From positions 1 through 64,000 of IMG/VR virus record IMGVR_UViG_3300027870_000001: DNA of 64,000 nt; one strand, written 5' to 3'. Shown here one piece after another: positions 9,001 through 15,796 of the stretch. The notes under the pieces were generated by a model. The model was not told where the DNA came from. It was given only the letters and a program-made list of their open reading frames with translations, and did not search any database. Made by a program: the position numbers and the translations under genes. Source of the stretch: a virus. Numbering within the stretch: position 1 is the first letter of the stretch; each line of letters opens with the position of its first letter.

Positions 9001-9098
9001 TCGCTGCCCTGCGCGCCGAGCTCGACGAGTTGGCGGGTCACGTGATGAACTACCGTCGGGAGCGTGCAGCCCGAATCGCCGCCAACCTCACGGCGTGA
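6036..9098 (+). CDS. MuF-like / 2H phosphoesterase / capsid maturation protease fusion
   Basis: 1020 aa, three parts. (1) MuF (SPP1 gp7-like) domain about 110-245: helices, ARNIARTEAVSATNAGEVAAW, an HSEADGQEVP turn and the terminal QRCNCRC motif. (2) After a Pro/Ala linker (about 320-345), a 2H phosphoesterase about 350-505 with both signature motifs, HVTLAFLGD (H377, T379) and PHLTLGW (H467, T469). (3) Prohead protease region about 555-760 followed by the actinophage C-terminal pattern (WDDLHISFPYSR, ADGTVVATGPL, FADIVAWDDSYGIYIAGAI, DWRP). MuF proteins bind portal and enter the capsid; the protease matures the head. A 2H domain between them is not a usual partner. It could hydrolyse cyclic or 2'-5' nucleotide bonds, acting in the virion or on infection (inference). 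Confidence 0.85.
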   Translation: MSLSKQERATLRMERAFAGLVAKMRHEVVRELRRAAIPAGGLVAAGPDPKAVVPGVQGLFDDLAWEADVYDDIGPIVEELIASAGAKAVAGYAFDVTNPAAAATVRAHVAAIAGWGEGISETVASTVERGVAAGWSIDELVNGLMDSGVFSDAVARNIARTEAVSATNAGEVAAWRDSGLVATKTWMATDDDRTREDHSEADGQEVPIDGYFDVGGEEADYPGDPSLSAEQRCNCRCTSYATAVDDTGNETQTALEGDDAEFGTGPGPSLPWMATRTDDEWQGTGRWVAYPSRLPEATVALTATEPEGNTVTATVTDLADAAAPPAAPPAAPAADPNTPDDGAGGHPDFSKSGMIALTPADPTALVVEGGDPPEELHVTLAFLGDDVTTLEQGALDAVNMALADVAAAFTGPIDVFVSGAGVLGPNGAVVLFLEGEELGTAYEAAWAELYDYGAESFPERHESFIPHLTLGWNIDLAAGVAFVGQTITLDRATLVMADVTTDTVLGTPDPDAATDPDPEVPPNTDAVPPPAATVQSLIAKLATRVPRPDGVADPKTIDRSRRMASTDLAPLGPDAVEVVPDEATIPMTWTGRLLVEGIETGDWRFIQEGAITWRDLPLTLMAMFANPDGGQGHAAAKIVGRIDAIWRNEENPAEVWGSGVFDESDDGRLAARLAFEKTMKGVSVDMDRMIAAIAPIPGDDGTTMTPWGEGVRLEVTAARLMGATLCPFPAFAEAWIEPADPEAALIASGPETVWRVWTPFDTPVVTLVASGGAGNGPRYPEFPPAEWFTRIAEPERTPVRVTSEGRISGYVGSWDDLHISFPYSRVNPPRSRCNYAKFRLGETECADGTVVATGPLVCDTVHPDLRLAASDAQAFYAHTGCAFADIVAWDDSYGIYIAGAIRPTATNAQVRALRGGDVSPDWRPMSGHHEAVAFVAVNNSGFKVPLALAASGGVSPLDGPRVQFDADGQALGMVAGGGMRARMGARDDIAALRAELDELAGHVMNYRRERAARIAANLTA

Positions 9099-9297
9099 AG
9101 GGACCGACGGGTCCCGGCTGGTGATCCTGGCCGGTGGCCCGTCGGACGGGACTCGGATGAGGGTCGTTTGGCCGGCTGTGGAGTTCATGCGCCTGGCGAT
9201 CCCGGAGTGGGCGACGTACCGGTGGACGGGTGCCCGTTACGACTACGTGGGTCCCGAAAGGGTGGCCGTGTATCAGGCCCAGGATCGGGTAGAGTGA
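9064..9297 (+). CDS. Small protein with GGPxDG motif
   Basis: 77 aa from GTG 9064 (GGGAG just upstream, overlapping the MuF gene by 35 bases) or 58 aa from GTG 9121. Contains VILAGGPSDGTRMRV and later WTGARYDYVGPERVAVY, a pattern of short beta-rich proteins found in actinobacteria and their phages. Function unknown. It is the last gene of the portal operon, since a terminator follows. Confidence 0.55.
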   Translation: MQPESPPTSRREGTDGSRLVILAGGPSDGTRMRVVWPAVEFMRLAIPEWATYRWTGARYDYVGPERVAVYQAQDRVE

Positions 9298-9336
9298 CAG
9301 CGTCCCGTCGTCGTCGCCCGTAGACGGATAGAGGAT

Positions 9337-9362
9337 GGCCCCTGGTCCCCGGACCGGGGGCC
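9337..9362 (+). terminator. Hairpin terminator of portal operon
   Basis: A 12-bp stem (9337-9348 with 9351-9362, one T.G pair) followed by TTTCTCGTT, the most T-rich tail of the terminators in this window. Confidence 0.8.
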
Positions 9363-9379
9363 TTTCTCGTTCTCTGGTG

Positions 9380-9409
9380 ACTGTCACCGCCCGTGCTACA
9401 GTCGGGTTC
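9380..9409 (+). promoter_or_regulatory. Class B dyad promoter (leaderless)
   Basis: Dyad ACTGT-N13-ACAGT 9380-9402, TACAGT 9397-9402, 7 bases to ATG 9410. No good -35. First dyad promoter after the portal operon. Confidence 0.75.
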
Positions 9410-9652
9410 ATGAACGAATCCTCAACCCTCACCCCGACGAGCCCCTTCACCGTGATCGCGGAGGTGGACGTCGATGCCGTCACCAAGCTGGCTGATGCCG
9501 AGAGGGCCTACGCCGCCGAGGTGTGCCCCAATCCGCTGCCGCTGCTCGCCCCTCACGTCGGCCACTGGCACAAGGGGCACGACATGGCCCACCCGGGCAA
9601 GGTGTGCACCGGCTGCGGGGCGATGGCGCCCACGATCGAGGGTCTCCAGTGA
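9410..9652 (+). CDS. Unknown protein with His/Cys cluster
   Basis: 80 aa, starting at the leaderless ATG. The second half has HVGHWHKGHDMAHPGKVCTGCG, a His/Cys cluster that could bind one zinc ion. No family recognised. It overlaps the kinase-like gene by 4 bases (GTGA), so the two are probably co-translated. Confidence 0.65.
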   Translation: MNESSTLTPTSPFTVIAEVDVDAVTKLADAERAYAAEVCPNPLPLLAPHVGHWHKGHDMAHPGKVCTGCGAMAPTIEGLQ

Positions 9653-10206
9653 GCGCCTCAGCTCCCGTGACAGGCCCTCCCGGTCCATCAGGGCACCCGC
9701 ACCCGCCCCGGGCCGTCTCGGAACACCTGGGACGCCAATCCCGTCACGGTGTGCTGTGGCTGCCCGTCGGTCCGCCGGCCTCGGGGAAGTCCGAGCTGGC
9801 AGCCCGTCTCCTCGCCACCGGGCAGATCGACGAGGACGCGATCGTCGGGATCACCCGGCTCCGCCAGATGTTCACCGGCTCGCTCCGCAACCGGGGCTCC
9901 GACGCCGCCGTGTTCGAGTTCGCGGACCGCCTCACCCGAGAACGGCTCCGCCACGGCTGCGCGGTGTACCGCGACGGCACCAACCTCGACGCCAAACGCC
10001 GGGACGCCCTCGTCGCCTCCCTGCCACCCGACACCAAGATCGTGACCGTGGTCCTCAACCCGCCGCTCGCCCAACTCCGGGCCACCAACGCAGCGTCCCC
10101 TGAGCCGCTCCCCGACGACGTCCTCGTCCGTCTCCACCACGTCGTGAACGACCTCGCCTGGGCGGACCTGCCCGGCACCGTCGTCCCCGCCTTCGAGGTG
10201 CCATGA
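9649..10206 (+). CDS. Polynucleotide-kinase-like P-loop protein
   Basis: 185 aa from GTG 9649. Walker A GPPASGKS at 41-48; then a helical lid, YRDGTNLDAKRRDAL at 107-121 (compare the DnTN...R element of T4 Pnkp-type kinases), and a VVLNPPL strand at 134-140. This is the arrangement of the AAA_33/polynucleotide kinase group of small P-loop kinases. Likely activity: ATP-dependent phosphorylation of a nucleic acid 5' end, unproven. An RNA ligase is encoded about 4.3 kb downstream, which would make an end-healing and sealing pair. Zeta-toxin-like kinases are an alternative. The first 33 residues are Pro-rich and may not be structured. Confidence 0.7.
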   Translation: MSASAPVTGPPGPSGHPHPPRAVSEHLGRQSRHGVLWLPVGPPASGKSELAARLLATGQIDEDAIVGITRLRQMFTGSLRNRGSDAAVFEFADRLTRERLRHGCAVYRDGTNLDAKRRDALVASLPPDTKIVTVVLNPPLAQLRATNAASPEPLPDDVLVRLHHVVNDLAWADLPGTVVPAFEVP

Positions 10207-10496
10207 GCGGCACCCCGGCAGGGTACGGCAAGGATCCGTCGCCGTGCCCGATGATGGAGGCTGCGGCGATCGCGCTGGCTGGACTGCACCGTGACCGGTC
10301 GATCGGGTCCATGGCGTTCCCTCCTCCGCCCGGGTCGGTGGGCCCGTGGCTGGGCGCGTTCTTCGCCCAGGTGACGATCACCCAAGCGTGGACCGCGGCG
10401 CGGGCCCACGGCTGGCGGACGGCGAGGGTGATCGACCTCCCGGATCTGGAGGCTGTGGTGGCGTGCGAGCGCCGGTTCCATGGCGTCTCGACCTGA
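10203..10496 (+). CDS. Unknown 97-aa protein
   Basis: ATG overlaps the kinase-like gene stop. Helical second half (FFAQVTITQAWTAARAHGW, VIDLPDLEAVVACERRFH). No motif or family recognised. It ends shortly before a class A promoter, so it is the third and last gene of its operon. Confidence 0.6.
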   Translation: MSGTPAGYGKDPSPCPMMEAAAIALAGLHRDRSIGSMAFPPPPGSVGPWLGAFFAQVTITQAWTAARAHGWRTARVIDLPDLEAVVACERRFHGVST

Positions 10497-10502
10497 CCCC
10501 GC

Positions 10503-10539
10503 TTGCGCCTACTGTCTCGGATCGGCTACAGTGGCAGGC
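10503..10539 (+). promoter_or_regulatory. Class A dyad promoter (leaderless)
   Basis: -35 TTGCGC 10503-10508, 18-base spacer, TACAGT 10527-10532, 7 bases to ATG 10540. Dyad 10511-10532 has the exact class A sequence with central GATC. Confidence 0.85.
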
Positions 10540-10932
10540 ATGGACGCACCCGACCCCAAGGAACCCACCATGCCCACCGAACCCGTGATCTTCTACACCG
10601 TGCGAGACGGCTTCACCGTCAAGCTCAACCCCGCCCGCAGCTTCACCGCCCGGGACCTGGAGCTGAACCAGTGGGTCGACCGGCACAACGCCGCCGTCGC
10701 CGCCCCCACCGTGGTCGAGGGCGTCACCCTCCAGGCGATCCGGCACGTGGCCGACATCGTGCACAACGCCCAGACCATCGGGCTCGACGACCCGCTGTGG
10801 CGCGAGCAGGTCGGGATCCCCCTCGTCGGAGCCATCCGCAACACCCTCAACTGGGATCTCGGGCGCCTCGACGGCGGCACCCTCGACGCCGTGGTCTGCG
10901 ACCTCCTCGTCGAGCTCGGAGCCGACCTGTGA
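10540..10932 (+). CDS. Unknown protein with two possible starts
   Basis: 130 aa from the leaderless ATG (MDAPDPKEPT...) or 120 aa from ATG 10570, which has AAGGA upstream. Both are in frame, so one gene may be read both as a leaderless message and by a Shine-Dalgarno start. The body is mixed alpha/beta (IFYTVRDGFTVKLNP, ARDLELNQWVDRHN, LQAIRHVADIVHNAQ). No family recognised. Confidence 0.65.
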   Translation: MDAPDPKEPTMPTEPVIFYTVRDGFTVKLNPARSFTARDLELNQWVDRHNAAVAAPTVVEGVTLQAIRHVADIVHNAQTIGLDDPLWREQVGIPLVGAIRNTLNWDLGRLDGGTLDAVVCDLLVELGADL

Positions 10933-11144
10933 AGCGGGCCATCGTCTCCTACGGCCGCAAGGTCGCCACCATGGACGTGGCCACCGGCAATGCCGCCTTC
11001 GGGGACACCCCCGAGGAGCGTGAGGCCGAGCTGGAGGCCATCGCCATGCGGATCCGCCACCGGGTCGTCCAGGGTCACACCGAGGGCAACGCCATGGACA
11101 CCAACGGGAACACCGTCGGCACCTGGAAGGCCACCAGCCGATGA
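10929..11144 (+). CDS. Unknown 71-aa protein
   Basis: GTG overlaps the preceding stop. Acidic central helix (TPEEREAELEAIAMRIRHR) flanked by short basic ends. No family recognised; it lies in the operon 10540-11814. Confidence 0.55.
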   Translation: MKRAIVSYGRKVATMDVATGNAAFGDTPEEREAELEAIAMRIRHRVVQGHTEGNAMDTNGNTVGTWKATSR

Positions 11145-11581
11145 CCGACACCGAGGAACTGACCGCCCGGCTGTGGACCTACAAGCACCGGTACCTCCGC
11201 CGCGACGGCGGCATCGGCCACGCCTGGATCGCCCACAACGACGAGGAGGTCAGCTACGACGCTGCCCCCTCCGGGGCGGTCATCGGCGGGCTCTACAAGG
11301 TCGAGTGCACCCTGTCCGGTGACCGGGCGCGCCCCAAGAGCGCCGAGTTCACCGGCGACCGCGCGGACGTCGACGAGGGCGTCCTGGTCGAGTGGCGCAC
11401 CGAAGATCGTGCCGCCGCCGTCGCCGCCGAGATTGAGAAGGCCCGCAAGCGACTCGCCAAGGAGGACGCAGACATCGGTGACCTCACCCTCCACCAGGCC
11501 CGACGGCTGCTCGCGAAGGGGCTCCCCCACCAGAAGGCCGCGACCGCCGCGGTCATCCTCCGCTACCTGTACCTGGCGTGA
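11141..11581 (+). CDS. Unknown 146-aa protein
   Basis: Overlaps its neighbours by 4 bases on both sides. N-terminal beta-rich part (LWTYKHRYLRRDGGIGHAWI) and a C-terminal basic helix pair (AAEIEKARKRLAKE, LHQARRLLAKG). The latter could contact nucleic acid, but no family is recognised. Confidence 0.6.
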   Translation: MTDTEELTARLWTYKHRYLRRDGGIGHAWIAHNDEEVSYDAAPSGAVIGGLYKVECTLSGDRARPKSAEFTGDRADVDEGVLVEWRTEDRAAAVAAEIEKARKRLAKEDADIGDLTLHQARRLLAKGLPHQKAATAAVILRYLYLA

Positions 11582-11814
11582 GCGACTACGCCCGCAACGA
11601 CTTCACGTGGTTCGAGGAGGTGTGGGAGTGGCCGGTCGGGTGGATGGCGTGCGAACACCCCGAACGGCCACCCGACAAGGACATGATCTGGCACCCCCGC
11701 TGCCGGCCCTGCCACCTCAAGGCCCTCGCGGAGCTGGCACTCCACCCCGACGAACCCGAGCGGATCATGCTCGTCTACGCCACCGACCCCAACGGCAACG
11801 GCACCTGGGATTGA
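11578..11814 (+). CDS. Small protein, possible zinc knuckle
   Basis: 78 aa, GTG start. Cys/His spacing CEHPERPP then HPRCRPCHLKAL could bind a metal. Acidic, tryptophan-rich N-terminus (FTWFEEVWEWPVGW). Unknown family; last gene of its operon. Confidence 0.55.
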   Translation: MSDYARNDFTWFEEVWEWPVGWMACEHPERPPDKDMIWHPRCRPCHLKALAELALHPDEPERIMLVYATDPNGNGTWD

Positions 11815-11821
11815 CCCGGTG

Positions 11822-11871
11822 CCTGTCGCCCATCGTGTTACAGTCGGCCCCAGCCGGAAGGAGGAACCACC
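11822..11871 (+). promoter_or_regulatory. Class B dyad promoter with Shine-Dalgarno leader
   Basis: CCTGT...ACAGT dyad 11822-11844 with TACAGT 11839-11844. Unlike most copies, the start codon is 28 bases further on and is preceded by a strong AAGGAGG (about 11858-11864), so this message has a short leader. Confidence 0.7.
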
Positions 11872-12045
11872 ATGGAGCAGACCAGCCAGGCCGTGATCGA
11901 CGCCCTCGTGGCGCTCGTCACCGACACCATCGCAGACACCCAGCTCACCGCGGGAGGCAACACCTCCCTCGATGACACGGTCGACGTGATCCTCGACGGC
12001 TACCCCCACGACGTGCGCGAGCGCGTCCTCCAGGCGGTCGCCTGA
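11872..12045 (+). CDS. Unknown 57-aa protein
   Basis: ATG with the clearest Shine-Dalgarno sequence in the area (GGAAGGAGG). Mostly helical (SQAVIDALVALVTDTIAD, VRERVLQAVA). Stop TGA overlaps the next ATG (TGATG). No family recognised; reported because RBS, promoter and overlap all agree despite the short length. Confidence 0.6.
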   Translation: MEQTSQAVIDALVALVTDTIADTQLTAGGNTSLDDTVDVILDGYPHDVRERVLQAVA

Positions 12046-12272
12046 TGGCAGAAGCCCAGTGGAAGGCCTCCCGAGGTGTGCGGATGCAACTGACCGCAGA
12101 CCTCGCGGAGGTCGCCGCCGGCCTCTCGGGCATCCGGTCGAAACGGAACCGGGAATCGAACCCGGTGGTGCTCGGCGCGCTCGCCCGCGTCGACACCGCG
12201 ATCGTGGAGCTGGCCAAGGCGTGCGCCGAGCTGTCCGCCGACGCAGCCGAACCTCCCGACCCAACAGACTGA
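12045..12272 (+). CDS. Unknown 75-aa helical protein
   Basis: Two amphipathic helices (QLTADLAEVAAGLSGIRSK and VDTAIVELAKACAELSADA) with a basic loop between. Possibly a small oligomerising protein. No family recognised. Twelve bases separate it from the glycosyltransferase gene. Confidence 0.6.
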   Translation: MAEAQWKASRGVRMQLTADLAEVAAGLSGIRSKRNRESNPVVLGALARVDTAIVELAKACAELSADAAEPPDPTD

Positions 12273-12284
12273 CCGGAGCCCCCC

Positions 12285-13322
12285 GTGTCCCAGATCCTCG
12301 CCGTCCGCGGCAACAACCCCCTGCGCGCCCTCGAACGAATCGAGTGGCCCGCCGAGCTGGCCGTAGCCGGCGAAGCGACCGTCGACGTGGTCGACGAGAT
12401 CCCGGTCCGGGCCACCGTCGGCGCCACCGGATCGCACGTCACCGGCGTCGACTCCGATGCTGACGTGATCGTGGTCCAGAACCCCCTCGACCGGTTCCTC
12501 GCTGAGTCGGTTGTCGCGGCCAAGCGCGAAGGCCGACGGATCGTGGTTGACGTCGACGTCGACTGGTGGACGATCCCCCCTCACGCCGCCGGCCACCGGT
12601 CCACCACGAGCCTGCACTCCTCCAAGAAGTGGCTGGACCTCGCCGTGAGCGCCGCCGACCTGATCACCGTCCCCTCGGCCCGTCTCCTCGACCGGTTCGC
12701 TGGGACCGACGTCGAAGCCACGGTGCTCCGCCCGAAGATCCCCGAGCAGCTCATCGTCGACCCCGAGACGATCACCGGCACCGGGCCGTCCCAGATCGTG
12801 TGGTACGGGTCGACCGCCGACCAGCCCGACGACCTGGGCCCGGTGTCCAGGCCGGTGCGCGAGCTGCTCCGCACCGGCCGCGCCCGGCTCACGATCATCG
12901 GCCCCGAGGCAGGGATCGCCCGAGCGTTCGGTGCCCCGTTCGACGCCAACTCGTTCTGGATCTCCGGTGAGCTCGAACCGATGGCAGCGTTCGAGCTGCT
13001 CGCCGCACGGGCCGGGCAGATCGGGATCGCCCCGTTCAAGGACGTGGTCTTCAACAAGGCCCGCGGGTGGTCGTGGCCGCTGCTCTACGCGGCGTGCGGT
13101 CTGGTCCCGGTGATGTCGCCGCTCCCCGAGCACGAGCTGCTCAAGGAGGAGCACGGGATCGGGGTCCTGGTCGACCAGGGGTCGGACTGGCGGTCGACGC
13201 TCACCCGCCTCTCGGTCCGGTCCGACGAGCGCCTGGACCTGGCGCGCGCCGCCGCGACCGGGGTCGGGGCGTTGACGTTCGAGGCAGCGGCTGCCGAGTG
13301 GGCGTTGGCGTGGCTGGGGTGA
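12285..13322 (+). CDS. Glycosyltransferase (GT4-like)
   Basis: 345 aa, GTG preceded by GGAGCC. Two Rossmann-type halves: N-terminal VIVVQNPLDRFLAESVVAAK with RIVVDVDVDWWTIPP; C-terminal QIVWYGSTAD, LTIIGPEAG, then IGIAPFKDVVFNKARGWSWP and a PVMSPLPEH loop that matches the donor-binding region of GT-B glycosyltransferases seen in phages. It could decorate virion protein, DNA or a cell-surface sugar. No sugar-nucleotide synthesis gene is nearby, so the donor would be from the host. Confidence 0.7.
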   Translation: MSQILAVRGNNPLRALERIEWPAELAVAGEATVDVVDEIPVRATVGATGSHVTGVDSDADVIVVQNPLDRFLAESVVAAKREGRRIVVDVDVDWWTIPPHAAGHRSTTSLHSSKKWLDLAVSAADLITVPSARLLDRFAGTDVEATVLRPKIPEQLIVDPETITGTGPSQIVWYGSTADQPDDLGPVSRPVRELLRTGRARLTIIGPEAGIARAFGAPFDANSFWISGELEPMAAFELLAARAGQIGIAPFKDVVFNKARGWSWPLLYAACGLVPVMSPLPEHELLKEEHGIGVLVDQGSDWRSTLTRLSVRSDERLDLARAAATGVGALTFEAAAAEWALAWLG

Positions 13323-13582
13323 ACGAGCAGACCCACCGGGCGGAGGGCCGGCTGGTCCGGTACCGGTCGGCAGCGAAGGTCCAGACCGAGGCTGGGGTCC
13401 CGAAGTCGATGTCGTCGGACGTGGTGATCGAGGTCGAGGCCAACGACCCGGGCCGTCACCTCGTGAAGGTGGCGGGGGCGTGGGTCGATGCCGAGACGCT
13501 CCCGGTCGGGGTTGACATCGCGGACGTGACGGTCGAGGTGACGGTGGTCCTCCGCTGGCCTGACCAACCATCCTTGCGCTAA
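13319..13582 (+). CDS. Unknown 87-aa protein
   Basis: GTG overlaps the glycosyltransferase stop (GTGA). Predicted beta-rich (GRLVRYRSAAKVQT, VVIEVEANDPGRHLVKVAG, DVTVEVTVVLRW). No family. Its last codons overlap the -35 box of the next promoter, so that promoter fires from within this gene's end. Confidence 0.6.
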   Translation: MNEQTHRAEGRLVRYRSAAKVQTEAGVPKSMSSDVVIEVEANDPGRHLVKVAGAWVDAETLPVGVDIADVTVEVTVVLRWPDQPSLR

Positions 13583-13610
13583 CTGTCTCGGATCGGCTAC
13601 AGTCGGGGCT
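13574..13610 (+). promoter_or_regulatory. Class A dyad promoter (leaderless)
   Basis: -35 TTGCGC 13574-13579, 18-base spacer, TACAGT 13598-13603, 7 bases to ATG 13611. Dyad 13582-13603 is identical to that at 10511. Confidence 0.85.
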
Positions 13611-13646
13611 ATGGAAGCACCCGCCGCCACGAACAGGAGCCGATGA
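13611..13646 (+). CDS. Leaderless leader peptide MEAPAATNRSR
   Basis: An 11-codon frame begins exactly where the leaderless promoter predicts and carries the conserved ATG-GAA-GCA-CCC start. Its TGA (13644-13646) overlaps the ATG of the next gene (13643), and a CAGGAG sits inside it as that gene's RBS. This looks like a translated upstream frame that couples ribosomes into the DUF6011-like gene. Confidence 0.5.
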   Translation: MEAPAATNRSR

Positions 13647-14203
13647 TGGCGTTCACCATGCCCAACCGTTACCCCGGAGACTGCAAGGGATGCGGCCGAG
13701 CCGTGCCCCCCGGCGCCGGCCTCGCCGTCAAGACCAACGGGTCCTGGCACACCGAGCACCTCGACTGCGAGGAATGGGCCCACGAGCACCCCGCTCCCGC
13801 TGCCCTCGTGAAGGCCGTCGCCGCCGCGCCCACCGGGCCGACCCCTGACGTCGCCGCTGGCCGCTACGCCGTCCTCGACCCGGTCGACGGGGTCCTCAAG
13901 TTCTACAAGGTCGACCGGCCCACCGAAGGCCGCTGGAAGGGCTACACGTTCCTCAAGGTCTACGCCTCCGACGAGACGTGGCCCATCCGCGACCACACCC
14001 ACCGGGACCTGATCCTCACCGCGATCGCTGCCGATGCCCGCGGGGCGATGGAACGCTACGGGGCCGAGATCGGCAAGTGCGGTCGCTGTGGCCGCACCCT
14101 CACCGACGAGGCGTCCCGCGCCCGAGGCATCGGCCCCGACTGCTGGTCGATGCTCAACGAAGGCCGGGGCACCCACGGCCGCAACCAGGCCGCTGTCGCC
14201 TGA
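13643..14203 (+). CDS. DUF6011-like protein with zinc motif
   Basis: 186 aa; ATG 13643 or 13646. N-terminal Cys pair (CKGCGRAVPPG) and C-terminal GKCGRCGRTLTDEASRARGIGPDC, the pattern of DUF6011-type zinc modules in actinophages. The middle has a KFYKVDRPTEGRWKGYTFLKV beta sheet. Function unknown; nucleic-acid binding is plausible. Translation is probably coupled to the upstream leader peptide. TGATG overlap with the next gene. Confidence 0.65.
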   Translation: MMAFTMPNRYPGDCKGCGRAVPPGAGLAVKTNGSWHTEHLDCEEWAHEHPAPAALVKAVAAAPTGPTPDVAAGRYAVLDPVDGVLKFYKVDRPTEGRWKGYTFLKVYASDETWPIRDHTHRDLILTAIAADARGAMERYGAEIGKCGRCGRTLTDEASRARGIGPDCWSMLNEGRGTHGRNQAAVA

Positions 14204-14535
14204 TGGCCAAGCTCCTCCGGGCCAAGCTGCGGATCACGGCCAGCCACTTCCGCGAGATCGACTTCGCCCCCGAGTCGATGGACGAGCACGCCCGGCTCCG
14301 TCACGGCACCGAGCTGGTCGTGGTCGCCCTCGACCGCAACGAGACAGCCGCGGTGACCTACGGGCTCCGCCTCAACTGCGTCGCCCACGGCTGCGACCCG
14401 CACCACGCCGACGACGGCCAGGTGTCCCCCAGGCCGAACTGGACGCTCGAAGAACTCCAGGCTGACCCGACGGTCAACGGCCACGCCGCCGACGTCGTCG
14501 AGCAGCTCACCACCCCCTGGACGGAGGTCCAATGA
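14203..14535 (+). CDS. Unknown 110-aa protein
   Basis: Basic N-terminus (MAKLLRAKLRITASHFREI) and a central THELVVVALDRN-type strand region (read GTELVVVALDRNETAAV), then NWTLEELQADPTVNGHA. No family recognised. It sits between the DUF6011-like and RNA ligase genes with overlaps on both sides. Confidence 0.6.
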   Translation: MAKLLRAKLRITASHFREIDFAPESMDEHARLRHGTELVVVALDRNETAAVTYGLRLNCVAHGCDPHHADDGQVSPRPNWTLEELQADPTVNGHAADVVEQLTTPWTEVQ

Positions 14536-15128
14536 AGAAGATCCCCACCCTGCTCCGCCGCGACCCAGACAACCGAGCGAAGGTGCTCGACGAGGTCACC
14601 CCGGGATGCGAGTGGGTGATGGCCGGCGACGGCCGACCGACCCGCAAGTACGACGGCGTCTGCGTCCTCATCGTGATCGGCCGGCTGATCCACCTCAGCG
14701 CCGGGGAACGGATCATCACGGGGTACGTCCGCCGCAACGTCAAGCCCGGCAAGCCGACCCCCGACGGGTTCATCCACGTCGAGACGGACCCGGTGACCGG
14801 GATCACCTTCGGGTGGGAACCGGTCCACGGGACGGGGTTCCACCGGTTCTTCGAGGAGGCCGTCACCAACCACAACGGAGCGGAGATGGGTCCGCTGGTC
14901 GACGGGACCTACGAGCTGTGCGGCCCGAGGATCAACGGCAACCCGGAGGGGCTCGACCAGCACCTGCTGTTCTCCCACGACCGGGCCGAGACGGTCGGGT
15001 TCGCCCTCGACCACCCACTCGGGTTCCAGGAGCTACGCGAAGGCGTCGCGCTGCTCGCCCCGTGGGAGGGCGTGGTCTGGCACCACGACGACGGGCGCAT
15101 GGCCAAGCTCAAGCGCCGCGACCTCTGA
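14532..15128 (+). CDS. RNA ligase (DUF5565-like nucleotidyltransferase)
   Basis: 198 aa. Contains the ligase motifs in order: motif I KYDG at 39-42 (K39 the expected AMP-lysine), TYELCGPRINGNPEG near 126-140, motif IV EGVVW at 179-183, and motif V KLK at 192-194. The opening MKKIPTLLRRD...WVMAGDGRPTRKYDG closely matches phage RNA ligases of this small family. It should seal RNA 3'-OH/5'-P ends with ATP, for example host tRNAs cut by defence nucleases. A PNK-like gene lies at 9649. It is the last rightward gene before the antisense protease, with only 2 bases between the two stops. Confidence 0.82.
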   Translation: MKKIPTLLRRDPDNRAKVLDEVTPGCEWVMAGDGRPTRKYDGVCVLIVIGRLIHLSAGERIITGYVRRNVKPGKPTPDGFIHVETDPVTGITFGWEPVHGTGFHRFFEEAVTNHNGAEMGPLVDGTYELCGPRINGNPEGLDQHLLFSHDRAETVGFALDHPLGFQELREGVALLAPWEGVVWHHDDGRMAKLKRRDL

Positions 15129-15130
15129 CC

Positions 15131-15796
15131 TCAGACGAGGGACGGCACCGTGACGTCGCCGTCCTGGCGGAGCAACTGGTCGAACGTCGCGGTGTCCATG
15201 TAGAACGCGCCGCTCATCCCCCACGAGGCGCCCCAACTGTTGAGGAACCGCCACCGACCGGCCCCGCGCTGGTCGTACCCCGTGCACACGTACTCGTGGC
15301 CACCGACGACCCTGCCACCGAGGTGGACGTGGTGGCCGGCGTCCGGGGTGAACATCTCGTCATACCAGTCGGTGCCGACGAGGAACGGGCCCTTGGCGAT
15401 CGCCCCGATGGCGTGCTCCAGACCGAAGGCGTGGGTGAACGACTTGATGAGCCCCGCCTGTCGAGCGGCCTTGCAGACCGCGAGCCCGGACCCTCCCGGA
15501 TCACCCGGCGGGTACACCGGCCCGCCCTGGAGGATCGTCTCGGCGTGGTAGAGCGCGAGAGCATCGGCCTCGGTGACCCGCAGGCCCTTGGCGAACCCGG
15601 GAGCGGTCATCCTCCACTGCTCCAGAGCGTTCGCAGTGCACGACCCGACGTCGCCCTGGTCGAGGACCCCGCCGTAGTGCCGCCACGACACGACCTTCGC
15701 GGTCGCGGTCGGGGCCGGGAACGCCCGGGACCTCTCGTCGTGATCAACGCGCCGGCCGAGGAGATGGTCACCGAGAACGAGAGGCATGACGCCCAT
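15131..15796 (-). CDS. Papain-like (C1) cysteine protease
   Basis: 221 aa from ATG 15796 (or 218 from 15787). Catalytic elements of clan CA family C1: LDQGDVGSCTA (Q47, C53), GGHEYVCTGYD (H167) and FLNSWGASWG (N186), the last being the classic papain NSWGxxWG motif. No pro-region or signal peptide is evident. It is one of only two leftward genes, between an operon end and a divergent gene, which suggests an independently expressed accessory gene. Possible roles are processing of a phage or host protein. The frame stays open upstream to 16345, but those codons are antisense to real genes. Confidence 0.82.
   Translation of the reverse strand: MGVMPLVLGDHLLGRRVDHDERSRAFPAPTATAKVVSWRHYGGVLDQGDVGSCTANALEQWRMTAPGFAKGLRVTEADALALYHAETILQGGPVYPPGDPGGSGLAVCKAARQAGLIKSFTHAFGLEHAIGAIAKGPFLVGTDWYDEMFTPDAGHHVHLGGRVVGGHEYVCTGYDQRGAGRWRFLNSWGASWGMSGAFYMDTATFDQLLRQDGDVTVPSLV

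Noticed and set aside
3273-9188. A very long open frame on the minus strand opposite the portal and MuF genes
   Set aside because: High-GC genomes give long antisense frames when the sense strand is strongly codon-biased. The translation is low-complexity Arg/Gly/Asp/Val with no motif, and the sense genes have clear families.
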